Shown piece by piece: positions 1-11,584 of a stretch of DNA of 64,000 nt (positions are counted from its first letter, which is position 1; every line of letters starts with the position of its first letter). The notes beneath the pieces are model-generated. The model ran no database searches and was not told the origin of the DNA. It was given only the letters and a program-made list of their open reading frames with translations. This DNA is from Cephalopachus bancanus (lineage: Eukaryota > Chordata > Mammalia > Primates > Tarsiidae). The position numbers and the translations under genes are program-made. The stretch spans positions 5,198,501-5,262,500 of the forward strand of contig JAPVLO010000073.1 in the NCBI GenBank assembly GCA_027257055.1, read 5' to 3'.

Positions 1-1
1 T

Positions 2-2020
2 GGCAGAGGGCAAATATCTTGCTCCTCCTCAGATCAACTAATGGCAGGCAACCTTCATAAAAAACATGAAGGAAGAGCTAAGAAAACTGAAATAAAAGAT
101 TGGGAACGTTTAAGAGATTTCCATCCAGATGAATCTGCATATCTCAAAGAATCAACAAAAAAGGGATTATCTGAGGAAGATTATGGCAACAGTAAGGATG
201 ATAAGGAACAAAGAATATACGCAGATGTTAATGAAAAACAAAGTAAACATTTTCAATCAGTCTTACATGACCAAGAAAGGAAGATGGGCCACCCTGAAAT
301 AAGCATGGAAGGAATTGGAGATAGAAACAGAGACCTAACTGCTCTGCTGAGCAAAGACACCACAGTTCCCACCTGGGTTGTTCCCACAGCAGATACATCT
401 CATTTGCCAAGGACAAATTTAAGTTGGGAAGAAGCTGTATTAACCCCAGAGTGTGATCATTTGACTAGTGAAGGCATCAGTTCAGGAGGGATAGCTAGTC
501 AAGCTTGTTCATCAAAAAATCGAAATGTCTTGAGGAATGATTATCTTTTCCAAGTTGAAGAAGAAAAATCAGGATGGGTTAATCCTGATGATCAGGATAA
601 GAACACACAGCATAAACTAAGTTGGAATGTTCTGGAAAGTCAGGGAAAAGCAAGAAGGAGTAAGACAAATATAACAGAGCAGATCAAAGGAAAAGCAGAT
701 TGTGGAGACATGTGGGGAAAAAGAGATAATACAAGGAGTTTGAAAGCTACTACAGAATTGTTTACCTGCCAAGAAACAGTGTGCTCTGAACTGTCTTCTT
801 TAGCTGATCATGGTATTACCGAGAAAGCAGAGGCTGGTACAGCTTATATAATTAAGACAACATCAGAAAGTACTCCAGAAAGCATGTCTGCTAGAGAAAA
901 AGCAATAATTGCTAAGTTACCTCAAGAGACAGCACAAAGTGACAGGCCCATCGAGTTAAAGGAAACAGCGTTTGATCCACATGAAGGGAGAAATGATGAT
1001 TCATATTATACCCTTTGTCAACGAGACACAGTAGGTGTAATCTATGACAATGATTTTGAAAAGGAATCACGTTTAGGTATTTGTAATATATGTATAGATG
1101 AAATGGAGAAGAAAGAAACCATGTCTACGTATAACCCTGGGAAGACACATGACAGGGAGAAACATGGCATTGGAAATATAACATCTGTAGAGGAATCCTC
1201 CCAGGATATTGCAGAAAATCATGAAGCAACTTCAAAGCTGGATTTACATTTGAGAATGTTACCACCAGACAAAAAAATATTTTCAGAAAACAGAGATCGT
1301 GAACGGGTTCCAGAATCAAACAAAATGGACTTAGATGCCATTGTGCATTCTGCCTTTAACTCAGACACTAATCAAGCTTCTCAGAATAGCTCTCACATTT
1401 CCAAACGCTGTACTAAAACTTCAGTGTCATCTTATAAACAGGCAATTGCTGTGGAGAATGCAATTACTACCATGACTCTCCAATCTATTGCTGCTAAATC
1501 AGAAAATAATTGTAATCCAACAAGAGAGATCCAGGGTATTGAGAAGCACCCTCATTCTGGATCTAAACCTGAAGAAGTTTCCAAAAGTCCAGGCATAGTG
1601 ACATCAGGTAGTAGGAAAGAAAGAAGTATAGGCCAGATTTTCCAATCAGGAGAATGCAGTGGGGAAAAATCTCTAGGGCCAACAATTTTAATCAGTGAAT
1701 CTTTTGAGAACCTGGAAGAAGCTAAGCATGAAAGTGAAGGATTAATAAACTCTGGACAATTGCTATGCTCTTCAGAAGGTAAGGAATCTGAGGACTCTGC
1801 TTCTGCCAGTCTCCCTCTCCAGGAAAGTCAAGTTCAAAGCAATGAATCTTTGTTTTCAAAGTATGCCAACTCAAAAACACCTTATTTCCTTCTGTTTCTG
1901 ATATTTCTTGTAACTATCTACTATTACGACTTAATGGTCGGCTTGGCGTTCTACTTTTTGTCTTTGTACTGGCTGTCCTGGGAAGGGGGTAGACAAAAAG
2001 AGTCCGTCAAAAAGAAGTAA
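2..2020 (+). CDS. PPP1R3A: PPP1R3A, C-terminal part of the last coding exon (partial at 5' end)
   Basis: This is the C-terminal portion of the striated-muscle glycogen-targeting regulatory subunit of protein phosphatase 1 (GM/RGL), which brings PP1 to glycogen and to the sarcoplasmic reticulum to dephosphorylate glycogen synthase and phosphorylase kinase. The frame is open from base 2 to a TAA at 2018-2020 (672 codons). The ATG at 41 is an internal methionine, not the start, because the frame continues upstream of it. I recognise the family from the acidic, Ser/Thr/Glu-rich low-complexity body, stretches such as LSWEEAVLTPE and VGVIYDNDFEKESRLG, and the tail. At about nt 1876-1980 lies a hydrophobic membrane segment (FLLFLIFLVTIYYYDLMVG, then FYFLSLYWLSW), followed by the basic end KESVKKK. 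This is the known SR-anchoring C terminus. The PP1-binding RVxF motif and the CBM21 glycogen-binding domain belong to the N-terminal part and lie outside the window. No frameshift or premature stop is visible, so the gene looks intact here. Confidence 0.95.
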   Translation, partial: GRGQISCSSSDQLMAGNLHKKHEGRAKKTEIKDWERLRDFHPDESAYLKESTKKGLSEEDYGNSKDDKEQRIYADVNEKQSKHFQSVLHDQERKMGHPEISMEGIGDRNRDLTALLSKDTTVPTWVVPTADTSHLPRTNLSWEEAVLTPECDHLTSEGISSGGIASQACSSKNRNVLRNDYLFQVEEEKSGWVNPDDQDKNTQHKLSWNVLESQGKARRSKTNITEQIKGKADCGDMWGKRDNTRSLKATTELFTCQETVCSELSSLADHGITEKAEAGTAYIIKTTSESTPESMSAREKAIIAKLPQETAQSDRPIELKETAFDPHEGRNDDSYYTLCQRDTVGVIYDNDFEKESRLGICNICIDEMEKKETMSTYNPGKTHDREKHGIGNITSVEESSQDIAENHEATSKLDLHLRMLPPDKKIFSENRDRERVPESNKMDLDAIVHSAFNSDTNQASQNSSHISKRCTKTSVSSYKQAIAVENAITTMTLQSIAAKSENNCNPTREIQGIEKHPHSGSKPEEVSKSPGIVTSGSRKERSIGQIFQSGECSGEKSLGPTILISESFENLEEAKHESEGLINSGQLLCSSEGKESEDSASASLPLQESQVQSNESLFSKYANSKTPYFLLFLIFLVTIYYYDLMVGLAFYFLSLYWLSWEGGRQKESVKKK

Positions 2021-2630
2021 CCTCAGCACTATTATTATTCTCTCCTAACAGATAAGCTATTTAGCCCCAAACATTTGGATTGGTGAAAGAGACTATTCAT
2101 TGTTCAAAGATCCAGTGCAGTTTTTCTCTTGAAGGATCATTTAAAAAGGAATGCATATGAAGTTTGCTCCTTCATATAAGTAATTATTCTATATAGGACC
2201 ATTATGTTTGGATCATTAAATACCTATATGAATATGAGATCTGAAGCACGTCAAGTTGAAATTAGGTACAGCTGTTGCTCCTTAGCAGGCTATGAAGTTG
2301 CAATGCTTCACATCTCTTCACTACTTAAAGTGCTATTTCTCGTCCTCATTTCTTTTGCAGTAAAGCTTCATTTTTTTTTCTTCCCTGAGAGTATATTTCC
2401 CCCTACGGTTTTAAAAAACAGATAAAACACGGACAATGGCAGAATTTTTTTTTGGTCTTTTAGTATTAACCATGAAATGTGCATTTACCACTGAATTATT
2501 TATCAGCACATATTGCTAGATCAAATATTTCAACTTTTATTTCATATTTTTAAGAAAACACCCATGTATATTGAAATGCATAAACTGATACTAAAGAGAC
2601 ACATTCTGTTCACGTGAATAATTTATGTGT

Positions 2631-2632
<2 letters not shown>

Positions 2633-2674
<42 letters not shown>
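2633..2674. repeat. (CA)n microsatellite
   Basis: About 20 uninterrupted CA dinucleotides sit within the probable PPP1R3A 3' UTR. The tract is likely polymorphic. It lies immediately before the first copy of the duplicated 70-bp segment described under findings. Confidence 0.95.
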
Positions 2675-2675
<1 letters not shown>

Positions 2676-2677
<2 letters not shown>

Positions 2678-2760
2678 TTATACTGTCTTAATACTACAAA
2701 GTTAGGGCATTCATAAGCCAAATTTGACAAAGAGTGTAACAATTGGGAGATTACCTTTCA
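2676..2760 (+). repeat. Direct repeat copy 1 (paired with 3520-3592)
   Basis: This segment contains CTACAAAGTTAGGGCATTCA and GGGAGATTACC. It matches 3520-3592 in the same orientation at roughly 80% over about 70 bp, counting by eye. I do not recognise it as a named interspersed repeat. It could be a local segmental duplication or two copies of an old unrecognised element. Confidence 0.7.
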
Positions 2761-2902
2761 ATTCCAAAAAATTTTGTGGGTGGCCTGTCTTTAAACAGTG
2801 TTTTTCTCTTGTAAAGGGAGGCTGTAATACAGCTGAACGATTCCAATGTCAACTCTTCAGAGTTGAAAATGTAAATTAAAAGCTCCACAAGCATTGCTTC
2901 AG

Positions 2903-2908
2903 AATAAA
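2903..2908 (+). terminator. PPP1R3A: Candidate PPP1R3A polyadenylation signal AATAAA
   Basis: A canonical hexamer lies 883 nt after the stop codon, with a second one at 2944-2949. It is the first AATAAA on the transcript strand after the CDS. T-rich sequence capable of acting as a downstream element follows at about 2965-2995. It is chosen by position only. Confidence 0.45.
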
Positions 2909-2920
2909 TTTGTACCTACA

Positions 2921-4949
2921 AAGCATAAGGCATTAAAAGATAAAATAAAATCTCCAAATGGACTATTTGTTCTATGTGTTTGTCTTCAAACAATGTTTGA
3001 TCTTTTCTCATTATAAGATAATGAATTATTGCCCAAGATGCATTTAGAGTACAAAGAACTAGTCGTTGGTGATATTTATTATATGACTACCAAGTTTACA
3101 GATGACAACTCAAAATTTTAAGTAGGCAAGAAGATCTATGTGGAAATCTACTGAAGAAGAAATGAATACTGAGAATAGCAGTGACTTTGCCTATTGTTTT
3201 TATCTATAGTTAAATGTGTAAAGTAATGAAGTGAATCATTTTAGTTAAGTAGGAGTAATGCAAGGATTCATATATAATTTATTTCAGCAAGTATTATTGA
3301 ATGATTACTATATGTAAAATTCTGTGCTCTGTTCCTCTGATACTCTACATTGCTAGTCCTAGGCACAGATATGTAGTGTGATACTCTGCACAGTCTGGGT
3401 GTAGATATGTAGTATGATACTTCTGACTTGGGTGACAAAAGGAAAAAAATCACACAGAGGTAGCTTCTTTGAATAATTCCTTTTCCATAGCAACTTCTTC
3501 CATAAAACCTACCTTCTTTATACCTACAAAGTGAGGGCATTCATAAACCAAATCTGACAAACACTGAAACTATTGGGAGATTATCTAGCATTGATCTTCA
3601 GAGAGAAAAATTAATCTGTAAAGACAAATCCAATGAGTAAAACTTGTATATGTCATCCCACACAGCTAAGAAATATGCATTTGTGGGAAACAAAATAAGA
3701 AGGAAATATTTCTGCTGACTTCTACCTGGTAGTAACTGATTTCTTCAATTTTTATTAGGTACACAACTATTTCCAAATCCCCTAATTGCATACTACTTTC
3801 AAGTCCCATTGAAAGTGAACTCTTGACTTCAACTTTTTAGTTGACCAAATACAAACATCCTGAAGTAGAACTTAGGGCAAATATTTGATTGTTTGAGAAA
3901 GCACAATTTCATTAAATACAAGAAGAATACTATAAGCAGTACCTAAAAATTATCTCTAAAATTACTATCCTGATAATTTTGTTGACAGGTCTAAATTACA
4001 ATGGAGTTAAGGTTAGCATTTTCTCAGTTCTTAACAGCTTGGTTTTTAAATTCTACCTTTAAGAGTTTTAGTCAATATGCCATATCTCATTATTGTAAAG
4101 AACACTGTATTGCTTTATGAACACAGGTGCCCAAACCGGACTTATTCCCTTAAAAGAATAATGTAACTTATGTAACTTCTTTTATGTCTTTTATATGACT
4201 TTTGGTAACATTAACTTACCAGACCTTCTTATTTACATTTGTAATGTAACAAAAAAGTTTCAAAAGATTTGAAATACTCATTTGTGTATATCTCTGCATG
4301 CAATAAAGAAATAATTGATTATTTAAATGTTTTTCCTGACATTACTTATGAATAACCTGAAATAAAATCACAAGAGCTTGTGAATCGATTGCTATGTGAA
4401 GAGGTGGATTTTTGTACCTTGTTTTGATCACATCTCTATGTAGAGCAAGAAAAGTGGTTCTCAGGGAGAACTGGCAACCCCTGGTTAATAAAGATTTGGC
4501 TGTGAATCATCAGGGCAAGGGTAATCTTTATAAGCATAACTGCTTATACTGTGTCTCTCCAAGTATTAGTTATGGGCCAAATGAGGATGTGGCAGAACAG
4601 TCGGCCAAGAGAGGTGCATTTTGCACATCTGCTGCATATGTGGGGTGAGACATATGATGTAACATCCACTATTTTTTTTTATCTTACTGGGCTTCTGACT
4701 ATTAGAAACAAAATTCTAAAAATTATTTGCCAATCAAGCAAGTATAGGTAGTAAAAACAGTTATCTTTTTAAAAAGCACATCTGTAGAAGCCATCAATAT
4801 CTCAACAGATTTCTCAGCATGAAAAGAAATGAACCCACAAAATGACATTCACTTTTTAGCACTGAAGAAACTTGGGTTAACTCACCCTTGTTTCTTGCTG
4901 AGTTTCAGTATTTTCATAGTGAGTTATTTCGAAGAATATTTATAGGTAA
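2921..4949. other. 3' flank of PPP1R3A, no gene seen
   Basis: This is AT-rich single-copy-looking DNA apart from the direct repeat at 3520-3592 and the short tandem duplication near 3358-3425. Open frames here are short and lack any recognisable motif. If the transcript extends to the AATAAA at 4302, part of this stretch is 3' UTR. Confidence 0.5.
3520..3592 (+). repeat. Direct repeat copy 2 (paired with 2676-2760)
   Basis: This is the second copy of the segment, including CTACAAAGTGAGGGCATTCA, GACAAACACTG and GGGAGATTATC. The two copies are about 835 bp apart. Similarity fades after the GGGAGATTA block. The flanking sequence just upstream (3358-3425) holds a small separate tandem duplication of an AGATATGTAGTRTGATACT unit. 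Confidence 0.7.
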
Positions 4950-5166
4950 ACAGGCTCGGTGGCTCAGCCTGTAATCCCGTGCCTTTGGGAGGCTGAGGTG
5001 AGTGGATTGCCTGAGCCCGCGGGTTTGAGACCCGCCTGGGCAATTTGGCGAGACCGCATCTCTACAATAAATCAAAAAGTTAGCCGGGCGTGGTAGCGTG
5101 CGCCTGTAGTTCCAGCTACTTGGTCTGGGTGACAGAGTGAGACTCCAACTCAAAAAAAAAAAAAAA
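4950..5166 (+). mobile_element. Alu, young lineage-specific subfamily, internally deleted
   Basis: The left arm is complete, with GGCTCGGTGGCTCAGCCTG and the B-box-like GGTTTGAGACC, followed by the linker CAATAAATC. The right arm jumps at about 5121 from CAGCTACTTGG straight to TCTGGGTGACAGAGTGAG, so about 100 bp of its middle, including the 18-nt hairpin, are missing. It ends in a poly(A) of about 16. The flanks read AAGAATATTTATAGGTA before and AAGAATATAGGTA after, an imperfect target-site duplication. Confidence 0.93.
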
Positions 5167-5702
5167 GAATATAGGTATTTTTATCTATATCCATATTTGT
5201 ATCATCTATCACCATTTTGTTAGACAAGCAAGATCATCTTTCATTTATCATCTTATACCAGTCTCCTGATTAAAAGGAAGACTTAAAAAGTATTCATACC
5301 AAATATGAGGAAATATTTTATTTTTCCTAAATAGTATTTATGGTGTGTTTTTAATAATATTTTGTCCAGTCATTACTATTATTTCATATCACTAGTCCTG
5401 TTGTCTTCACTCAGTTCAGTTTTTGTATATATATGAACTAAAAAAGCCAACAGAGCAAAATAATTAAAACAAGCAAACAACAAGAAAAAACTAACATGAG
5501 AACTAATAAAGATGCAGTCAGGTTCATCTACTAATTTCAGCTATCATCATCTTGGACTTTGTTTTTCAAATTTTTATTGAATTAATATAGGCATTTAATT
5601 TTTCAAATTTTTATTCAATGAATATAGGCATTGAACTATGCAATAGGATCTTCTTTTGTTATTTTAAGTTTGTCTTAGCCAGTTCCTAAGAAACTGAGAA
5701 TA

Positions 5703-6020
5703 AGCCGGGCTCGGTGGCTCAGCCTATAATCCCGTGCCTTTGGGAGGCTGAGGTGAGTGGATTGTCTGAGCCCGCGGGTTCGAGACCTGCCTGGGCAGGC
5801 GAGACCTCATCTCTACAATAAATCAGAAAATTAGCCGGGCGTGGTAGCGCGTGCCTGTAATTCCAGCTACTCGGAAGGCTGAGGCGGAAGGATCGCAGGA
5901 GTCCAGCAGGTCGAGGCTGCGGTGGCCGGGAGCGGCCACTGCACTCCAGTCTGGGCGACTGAGTGAGACTCCAACTCAAAAAAAACCAAACAAACAAAAA
6001 AAAAAGAAAGAAAGAAAGAA
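5703..6020 (+). mobile_element. Alu, young lineage-specific subfamily, full length
   Basis: This is a complete 7SL-derived dimer with both arms and the CAATAAATCAGAAAATTAGC middle linker. The right arm contains the hairpin GTGGCCGGGAGCGGCCAC at 5922-5939, and the tail is A-rich with AAAG repeats. A perfect 15-bp target-site duplication, AAGAAACTGAGAATA, lies at 5688-5702 and 6021-6035. High CpG content indicates a fairly recent insertion. ORFs read across it on the minus strand are Alu artefacts. Confidence 0.97.
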
Positions 6021-6035
6021 AAGAAACTGAGAATA

Positions 6036-8815
6036 GAATCGATTTTTTCTGCAACAAGGTATGTAAGAAATAGGACACGCCACATTCTTCAGTGGTCTCC
6101 GCAGTTATACTCCTATATGAAGAGTTATACTCCTACTTAAAAAGATTACTTTTATTTATTTGGTTAAATTCCTTTGCTTATTCTTTTCTGTTTTTAGGAA
6201 TAATTTATAATAAAAATTATGGCAGCATAATTTACTTCTAATCTTTGGAAAATAGATTTTATCACTAATCCAATATATTTCTGTTGCTTTACTCAAACCT
6301 CTTTAAACAACAAATTAAATTTTCTAGAAACTAGATTTGAATAATAATGTTTTACAAGAAATGTCTTTATTGTAGTCTGTTAAAACATTATTAAACAAAC
6401 AACTCTTTATAAGTATAGCACTTTTGCATCTTTTCTATATTTGTTAAATGCATATATTTTACCTTCATTTTCAAGTATGAAACAATATATTATGTGAAAA
6501 TTTAATGAAAAAATTCCCCAAGTCTTTTCTGGATACATCCTATTCTTTAGATTAATGGTAATAAACTGAAGAGAGGAATGGGTAAATCACTAATGGATTA
6601 CAGAGAATTTATTTTTATTTGACTGTGATGCCTCCAACTTCTAATTTTTAGCAGATTTCAGTGCATAATTAAATTATTAGTCTTGCTTCAAATTGGTGCA
6701 TCTTCCTTCTTATTACTCCACTCATATCATTTAGCTGTATTTCCCACTGCTGGATGCCTCAAGCTCTCCATCTGTCAAGTAAATCACATTGTCCCCAGGA
6801 CACGTCATGCTCGTGTGTTCTTCCATGATGCTCCTCTCCCCATCAAGAGGATGCCTTTAGTTATATCTGTTCCTCTTTCTATCCAATACTGCACGTTTTG
6901 TTATGTATAGTTCAAGTCCTCATTCTTTTGTAGTATGCTACTATTTAAGTCAGTGAGATCTCTCCATTTTCATACCTCTTATGGCACTAACCTTTTTCCT
7001 GCATGCACTGGGCATTTGACTAATAATTCTAGCTGGACTGTCTGCTTGTTCAGAACAGGGACAAAAAGTTTTCTCTTTCCCCCATAACCCTGAAATATTT
7101 AGTTTGTAGGAGTCCTCAGTCAATCTTTGTGGTTATAATTGAATTGCAGTGATGTCCAATTCATTTATTGTCCTTGAAATTTGGTCAGGATACTCTGAGG
7201 TCTGATTCAAAAATGAATAAATTTAAGCCAATAAAAACTAGGATGTCTTAGTAAACTACCAATGACAAGGTTGAAAAAGGCATAGAGAACATAGAGAAAC
7301 AAGATAGAATAATATCGTGGATTTGGGATGTGGGGAGGAGAGAAACATCTCTCTCTCCATTTCTCTTAAAAGTTAAATAGATTTTCTATATTTTTAAGTT
7401 CTTTTTAGCACATGAAATATTATCTTTATTCTATTTCATGGAAAATAATATACCAATTATATATTAAAAGAATAGTAATGCATACTTTAATTCACTGGCT
7501 AAGGTGAAAGTTTTTATTTTATTTTTTCTTTCTTTCAATAGCATGGTTGGATTGTATAACTGCAAAGAAGTCTGGGCTTTAAGTGTACTCACTGTTCACC
7601 TGTGCACATTGCACCTGATAGGTGACTTTTCGTCCCTTCCCAAGGTGAAAATTAATAGAACAAGAAATGTTTTCAGATAAAGTAGCTCAGTAGCTTCAAA
7701 ACCAACAAACATCACAAGGCATAAGGTGTAAGAAACTCAATCTTCCCAACTGCTGCCATGCCCTTTGAAAATGGCTGATCTTACAATTTCACACCTGTTC
7801 AGCATGTCAACTTTTAGGATAAGCAAACAGAACAACCAAAGAAAACAATCAGTGGATTTTTTAAAAGAAAACATTTGCTTAATTAACATATAAGAGAGTA
7901 CACGTACACACACACTCATATGCACACACACATTTGACTATTGTTCAATGCATGACAGTAATGGTAGTGAATATAATCTAATACTCACGTAAGTGATGCA
8001 TGCAATTTGTGGAGGTTTACTCTTTTATTGAAGAGATTACTCTTATTATATTTAGATATGAAATAAAAATGATAACACAAAGATATGCCTATTTTCTGAG
8101 GCAGCGTCCAAAGGAAGGCAGTATATAGTATGGAAGTATAGTAACATATCATATAACAGCTTAAAACTATCAGCAATTAGTCTCTTAAGACTTAAACAAA
8201 AGTCAGATACATATCTATCATATGGTAGAATTAATTAATACCAAGTATTGGTTGTCTTGGTTCTCAAGGGAAACATTTAAAATATAGACGCACTCCATGG
8301 AACATAATGTCAAACAGAAGAGAGATGCTGCTTTAAAATCATTGTAAGAGGATAGACATTCTTTTTGTAAACACTTAAATCATCCATAATCTGTGTCTAA
8401 TAATTATATGTAGGAGGATTTTATGTTAGAATTTATAATTATTTTTTAGCTAGGAACATTTATAAAAATATGCATTTAAATCATCACCATACATACAATA
8501 TAAAAAGATTATATTTAGTTTCTACATATTAACTGACTCCCCAATTATTAAGAAAGTCTTTAGAATGTATCTAATTGTCCTTTTCCTTGATGCATATGAA
8601 ATTTATCTGTGAATTTAGAAATAATGTTAAGTGAAATGGTTCTGAGTCTTACATAAAGAGGTACACAAAGATTAAAGAAGAGATTATTTATTTTTACTTC
8701 CAAAGATATAAGTGGAAATATTTTAAATACATTTCTACTCTTTGAAAGTTGGAAAATAAAGTAGGAAGTAAAGATATTATAAATGTCTTCTGCATTTATT
8801 TCAGACTTTTTCACT
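6036..8815. other. Intergenic DNA, no gene seen
   Basis: This is AT-rich DNA without convincing coding potential. I see only short A/T tracts and a CA-rich patch at about 7900-7935. No repeat family was recognised with confidence. Confidence 0.5.
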
Positions 8816-9528
8816 TTTAATATTATTTTTGACACATAACAATTGTACATATTTATGGGTACAGTCTGATATTTTGAAACATGTAAACAATGTGTAATTA
8901 TCAAATTAGGGTAATTAACATATTCATCACCTCAAACATTTATCATTTCTTTGTGTTGAGAGCATTCCAAATTTGCTGTTTTATCTACTTAAACATGTAC
9001 AATAAATATTTGTTAATTATAGTCACCCTTAATACTATAGAACAATATAACTTATTCCTCCCATCTAGATGTAACTACATTCGCTAACCAACCTCTGGCT
9101 ACTCCTACCTGTCCCATCCCCTTCTCAGCATGTAGTAATCACTATTCTATTTTCTACTTCCATAAGCTCGACCTTTTGAACTACCACATATTAGTGAAGA
9201 TATGCGGTACTTGTCTTTCCGTGCCTGACTTATTTCACTTAAACTAACATCCTCCAAGCTCAGTCTTATTGCTGCAAATGACAGAATTTCATTCTTTTTG
9301 CGAGTGAATAGTATTCCATTGTGTGTACATATCACATCTTCTGTACCCATTCATCTGTTACTCAACATGTAGGCTGATTCATATCTTGGCTATTGTGAAT
9401 AGTCCTGCAATAAACAGGGTTCAGTTCATGGTTTATTTCAGATAGCTCTTGGACATACTGATTTACTTTGGATAAATATCCAGTAATGGGATTGCTGGAT
9501 CTTTTGGTAGTTCTACTTTTAGTTTTCC

Positions 9529-9818
9529 TTTTTTTTTTTTTTTTTGAGTTGGAGTCTCACTCTGTCACCCAGGCTGGAGTGCAGTGGCCGCTCCCGGCCA
9601 CCGCAGCCTCGACCTGTTGGGCTCCGGTGAGCCTTCCGCCTCAGCCTTCCAAGTAGCCGGAATTACAGGCATGCACTACCACGCCCGGCTGATTTTTTGA
9701 TTTATTGTAGAGATGAGGTCTCGCTGCCCAGGCGGGTCTCGAACCCGCGGGCTCAGGCAATCCACTCACCTCAGCCTCCCAAAGGCGCGGGATTACAGGC
9801 TGAGCCACCGAGCCCGGC
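9529..9818 (-). mobile_element. Alu, young lineage-specific subfamily, antisense, inside L1
   Basis: This is a full-length dimer on the minus strand. Poly(T) begins at 9529 and the 5' end (…GAGCCCGGC) is at 9818. The 18-nt right-arm hairpin is present and intact near 9583-9603. A perfect 16-bp target-site duplication, CTACTTTTAGTTTTCC, lies at 9513-9528 and 9819-9834, and removing the Alu restores the L1 reading. This proves insertion after the L1. Confidence 0.97.
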
Positions 9819-11584
9819 CTACTTTTAGTTTTCCATAATGGCTGTACTAATTTACATTCCCACCACCAGTGTACAAGTGTTCTTCCTTTGACACATTCTT
9901 GCCACTGTTTGTTGTTGTTTTTGTTTTTTTTCAAATAGCCATTCTAACTGGAATGAAATCATGTTTTATTGTGGTTTTTATTTGCATTTCCCTGATTAGT
10001 AATGGCGAATTTTTTTTTTAAATACACCCAATGGCCATTTATATTTTTCTTTTGAGAGATGTCTATTCAGCTTATTTGCTCATTTTAAAATTGGATTTTT
10101 ATTGTTTTTTACTGTTGAGTTGTTTCAGTTTCTTTATATTCTAGATATTAATTCTTTGTTTGACAAGTTGTTAGCAAATGTTTTCTTCTTGCTGGTTGTC
10201 TCTTCACTGTTGGTTGCTTTTTGTTTTGTTTTGTTTTATTTTTACTGTACAGAAGCTTTTTAGTTTGATATAATCACATTTGTCTATTTTTGCTTTTGTA
10301 GTCTCTGTTTTTATGGTCTTCCCCATAAAACTTTTTCCCAGACCAGAATCCTAAAGCATTTACCCCATGTTTTCTTCTAGCAGTTTCAAAATCTTGGGTC
10401 TTACATTTAAGTCTTTAATACATTTTGAGTTGATTTTTTAGTTCTTTTTTGAGAAAGGTCTAGTTTTATTTGCCTACATGTGAATATTGTTTTCTCACCA
10501 CCATTTATTCAAGACATTATCTTTACCTCAATGACTGTTCTTGCTGCTTTTGTTGAAAATCTGTTAACTGTTTTTAGGTTCTCTATTCTTTTCTATGAGC
10601 TATGGGTCAGTTTTTATGCCAGTAACATGCTGCTTTGTAGTATATTTTGAAGTAAGGTAGTGCAATGAGTTCAGCTTTGTTCTTTTTCCTCAGTATTACT
10701 TTGGCTATTTGGGAACTTTTGTGGTTCATATGAATTTTGGGATTTTTTTTTCAATTTGTGAAGGATGTAATTGGTATTTTGATAGAGATTGAATTGAATC
10801 TATACATCACTTTTGATTGCCTGGTCAATTTTATAAAATTAATTCTTTCAATCCATTAACGGGATGTTTTTCTTTTTGTGTGCTCCATGTAATTTCTTTC
10901 ATCAGTGTTTTATCATTTTCTTATATAGATCTTTTGCCTTTTTAGTTAAATTTATTTCTATGTTTCTTGTGTGAATATTGTGAATAGAATAGTTTTCTTA
11001 ATTTCTTTGTTTGATAGTTTGCTATTGGTGTATAGAAATGCCACTGATTTTTGTATGTTAAGTTTGTATCTTATAAACTCTACTTAATTTGTTATCAATT
11101 CTAAGAGTTTTTTGATGGAATTTCTAGGTTTTTTCAAAATATGTAATAGCAGGTCATCTGCAAACAGGGGCAATTTGACTTCTTCTTTTCTAATTTGGAT
11201 ATGTTTTATTTATTTCTCTTGTCTAATTGCTCTAGCTAGGACTTCCAGTACTGTTGAATAAGAGTGATACGAGTGACTATATTTGTCTTGCTCCAGTTTT
11301 TAAAGGAAGTTTTTAGCTTCTCTCTGTTCAGTAAATGTTAGTTGTGGGTTTGTCATATATGGCCTTTATCATATAGTTCCTTCTATACCTAGTTTGTTCA
11401 GAGTTTTTATCATGAAGGGATGTTGAATTTTACAAAATGCATTTTATGCATGTATTGAGATGAACATATAATTTTGGCTCTTGATTCCATTAATGAGATG
11501 TATCACATTTATTTATTTGCATATGTTGAACTATCCTTTCATCCCTGGGATAAATTTCACTTGATCATACTGAATGATCTTTTG

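Larger units (their letters stand above)
2021..2920 (+). other. PPP1R3A: PPP1R3A 3' untranslated region (end estimated)
   Basis: The sequence after the stop codon is AT-rich and non-coding. ATTTA pentamers are present at 2483-2487, 2498-2502 and 2621-2625. The human PPP1R3A 3' UTR is known to carry an AU-rich stability element, but I cannot say that these are its orthologous positions. The first good AATAAA is at 2903-2908 and another is at 2944-2949. An end near 2920-2970 would fit the roughly 0.9-kb 3' UTR I recall for the human mRNA. A later AATAAA at 4302-4307 could serve a longer isoform. The 3' end is an inference; RNA reads would settle it. Confidence 0.6.

Noticed and set aside
41..43. 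ATG at 41 as the start of the long frame
   Set aside because: The frame is open upstream to the window edge and the protein is known to be longer; this is an internal Met in the last exon.
4990..5060. tRNA-like B box (GGTTYGAGACC) in several places
   Set aside because: These are the internal pol III promoter boxes of Alu left arms; no cloverleaf can be drawn and no tRNA gene is present.
5719..6085. Minus-strand frames of 119 and 72 codons
   Set aside because: They are translations across an antisense Alu and its A-tail ([32 protein letters not shown] peptides are a known Alu artefact). The same applies to frames at 9468-9656, 48781-48972, 50041-50517 and 60684-61058.
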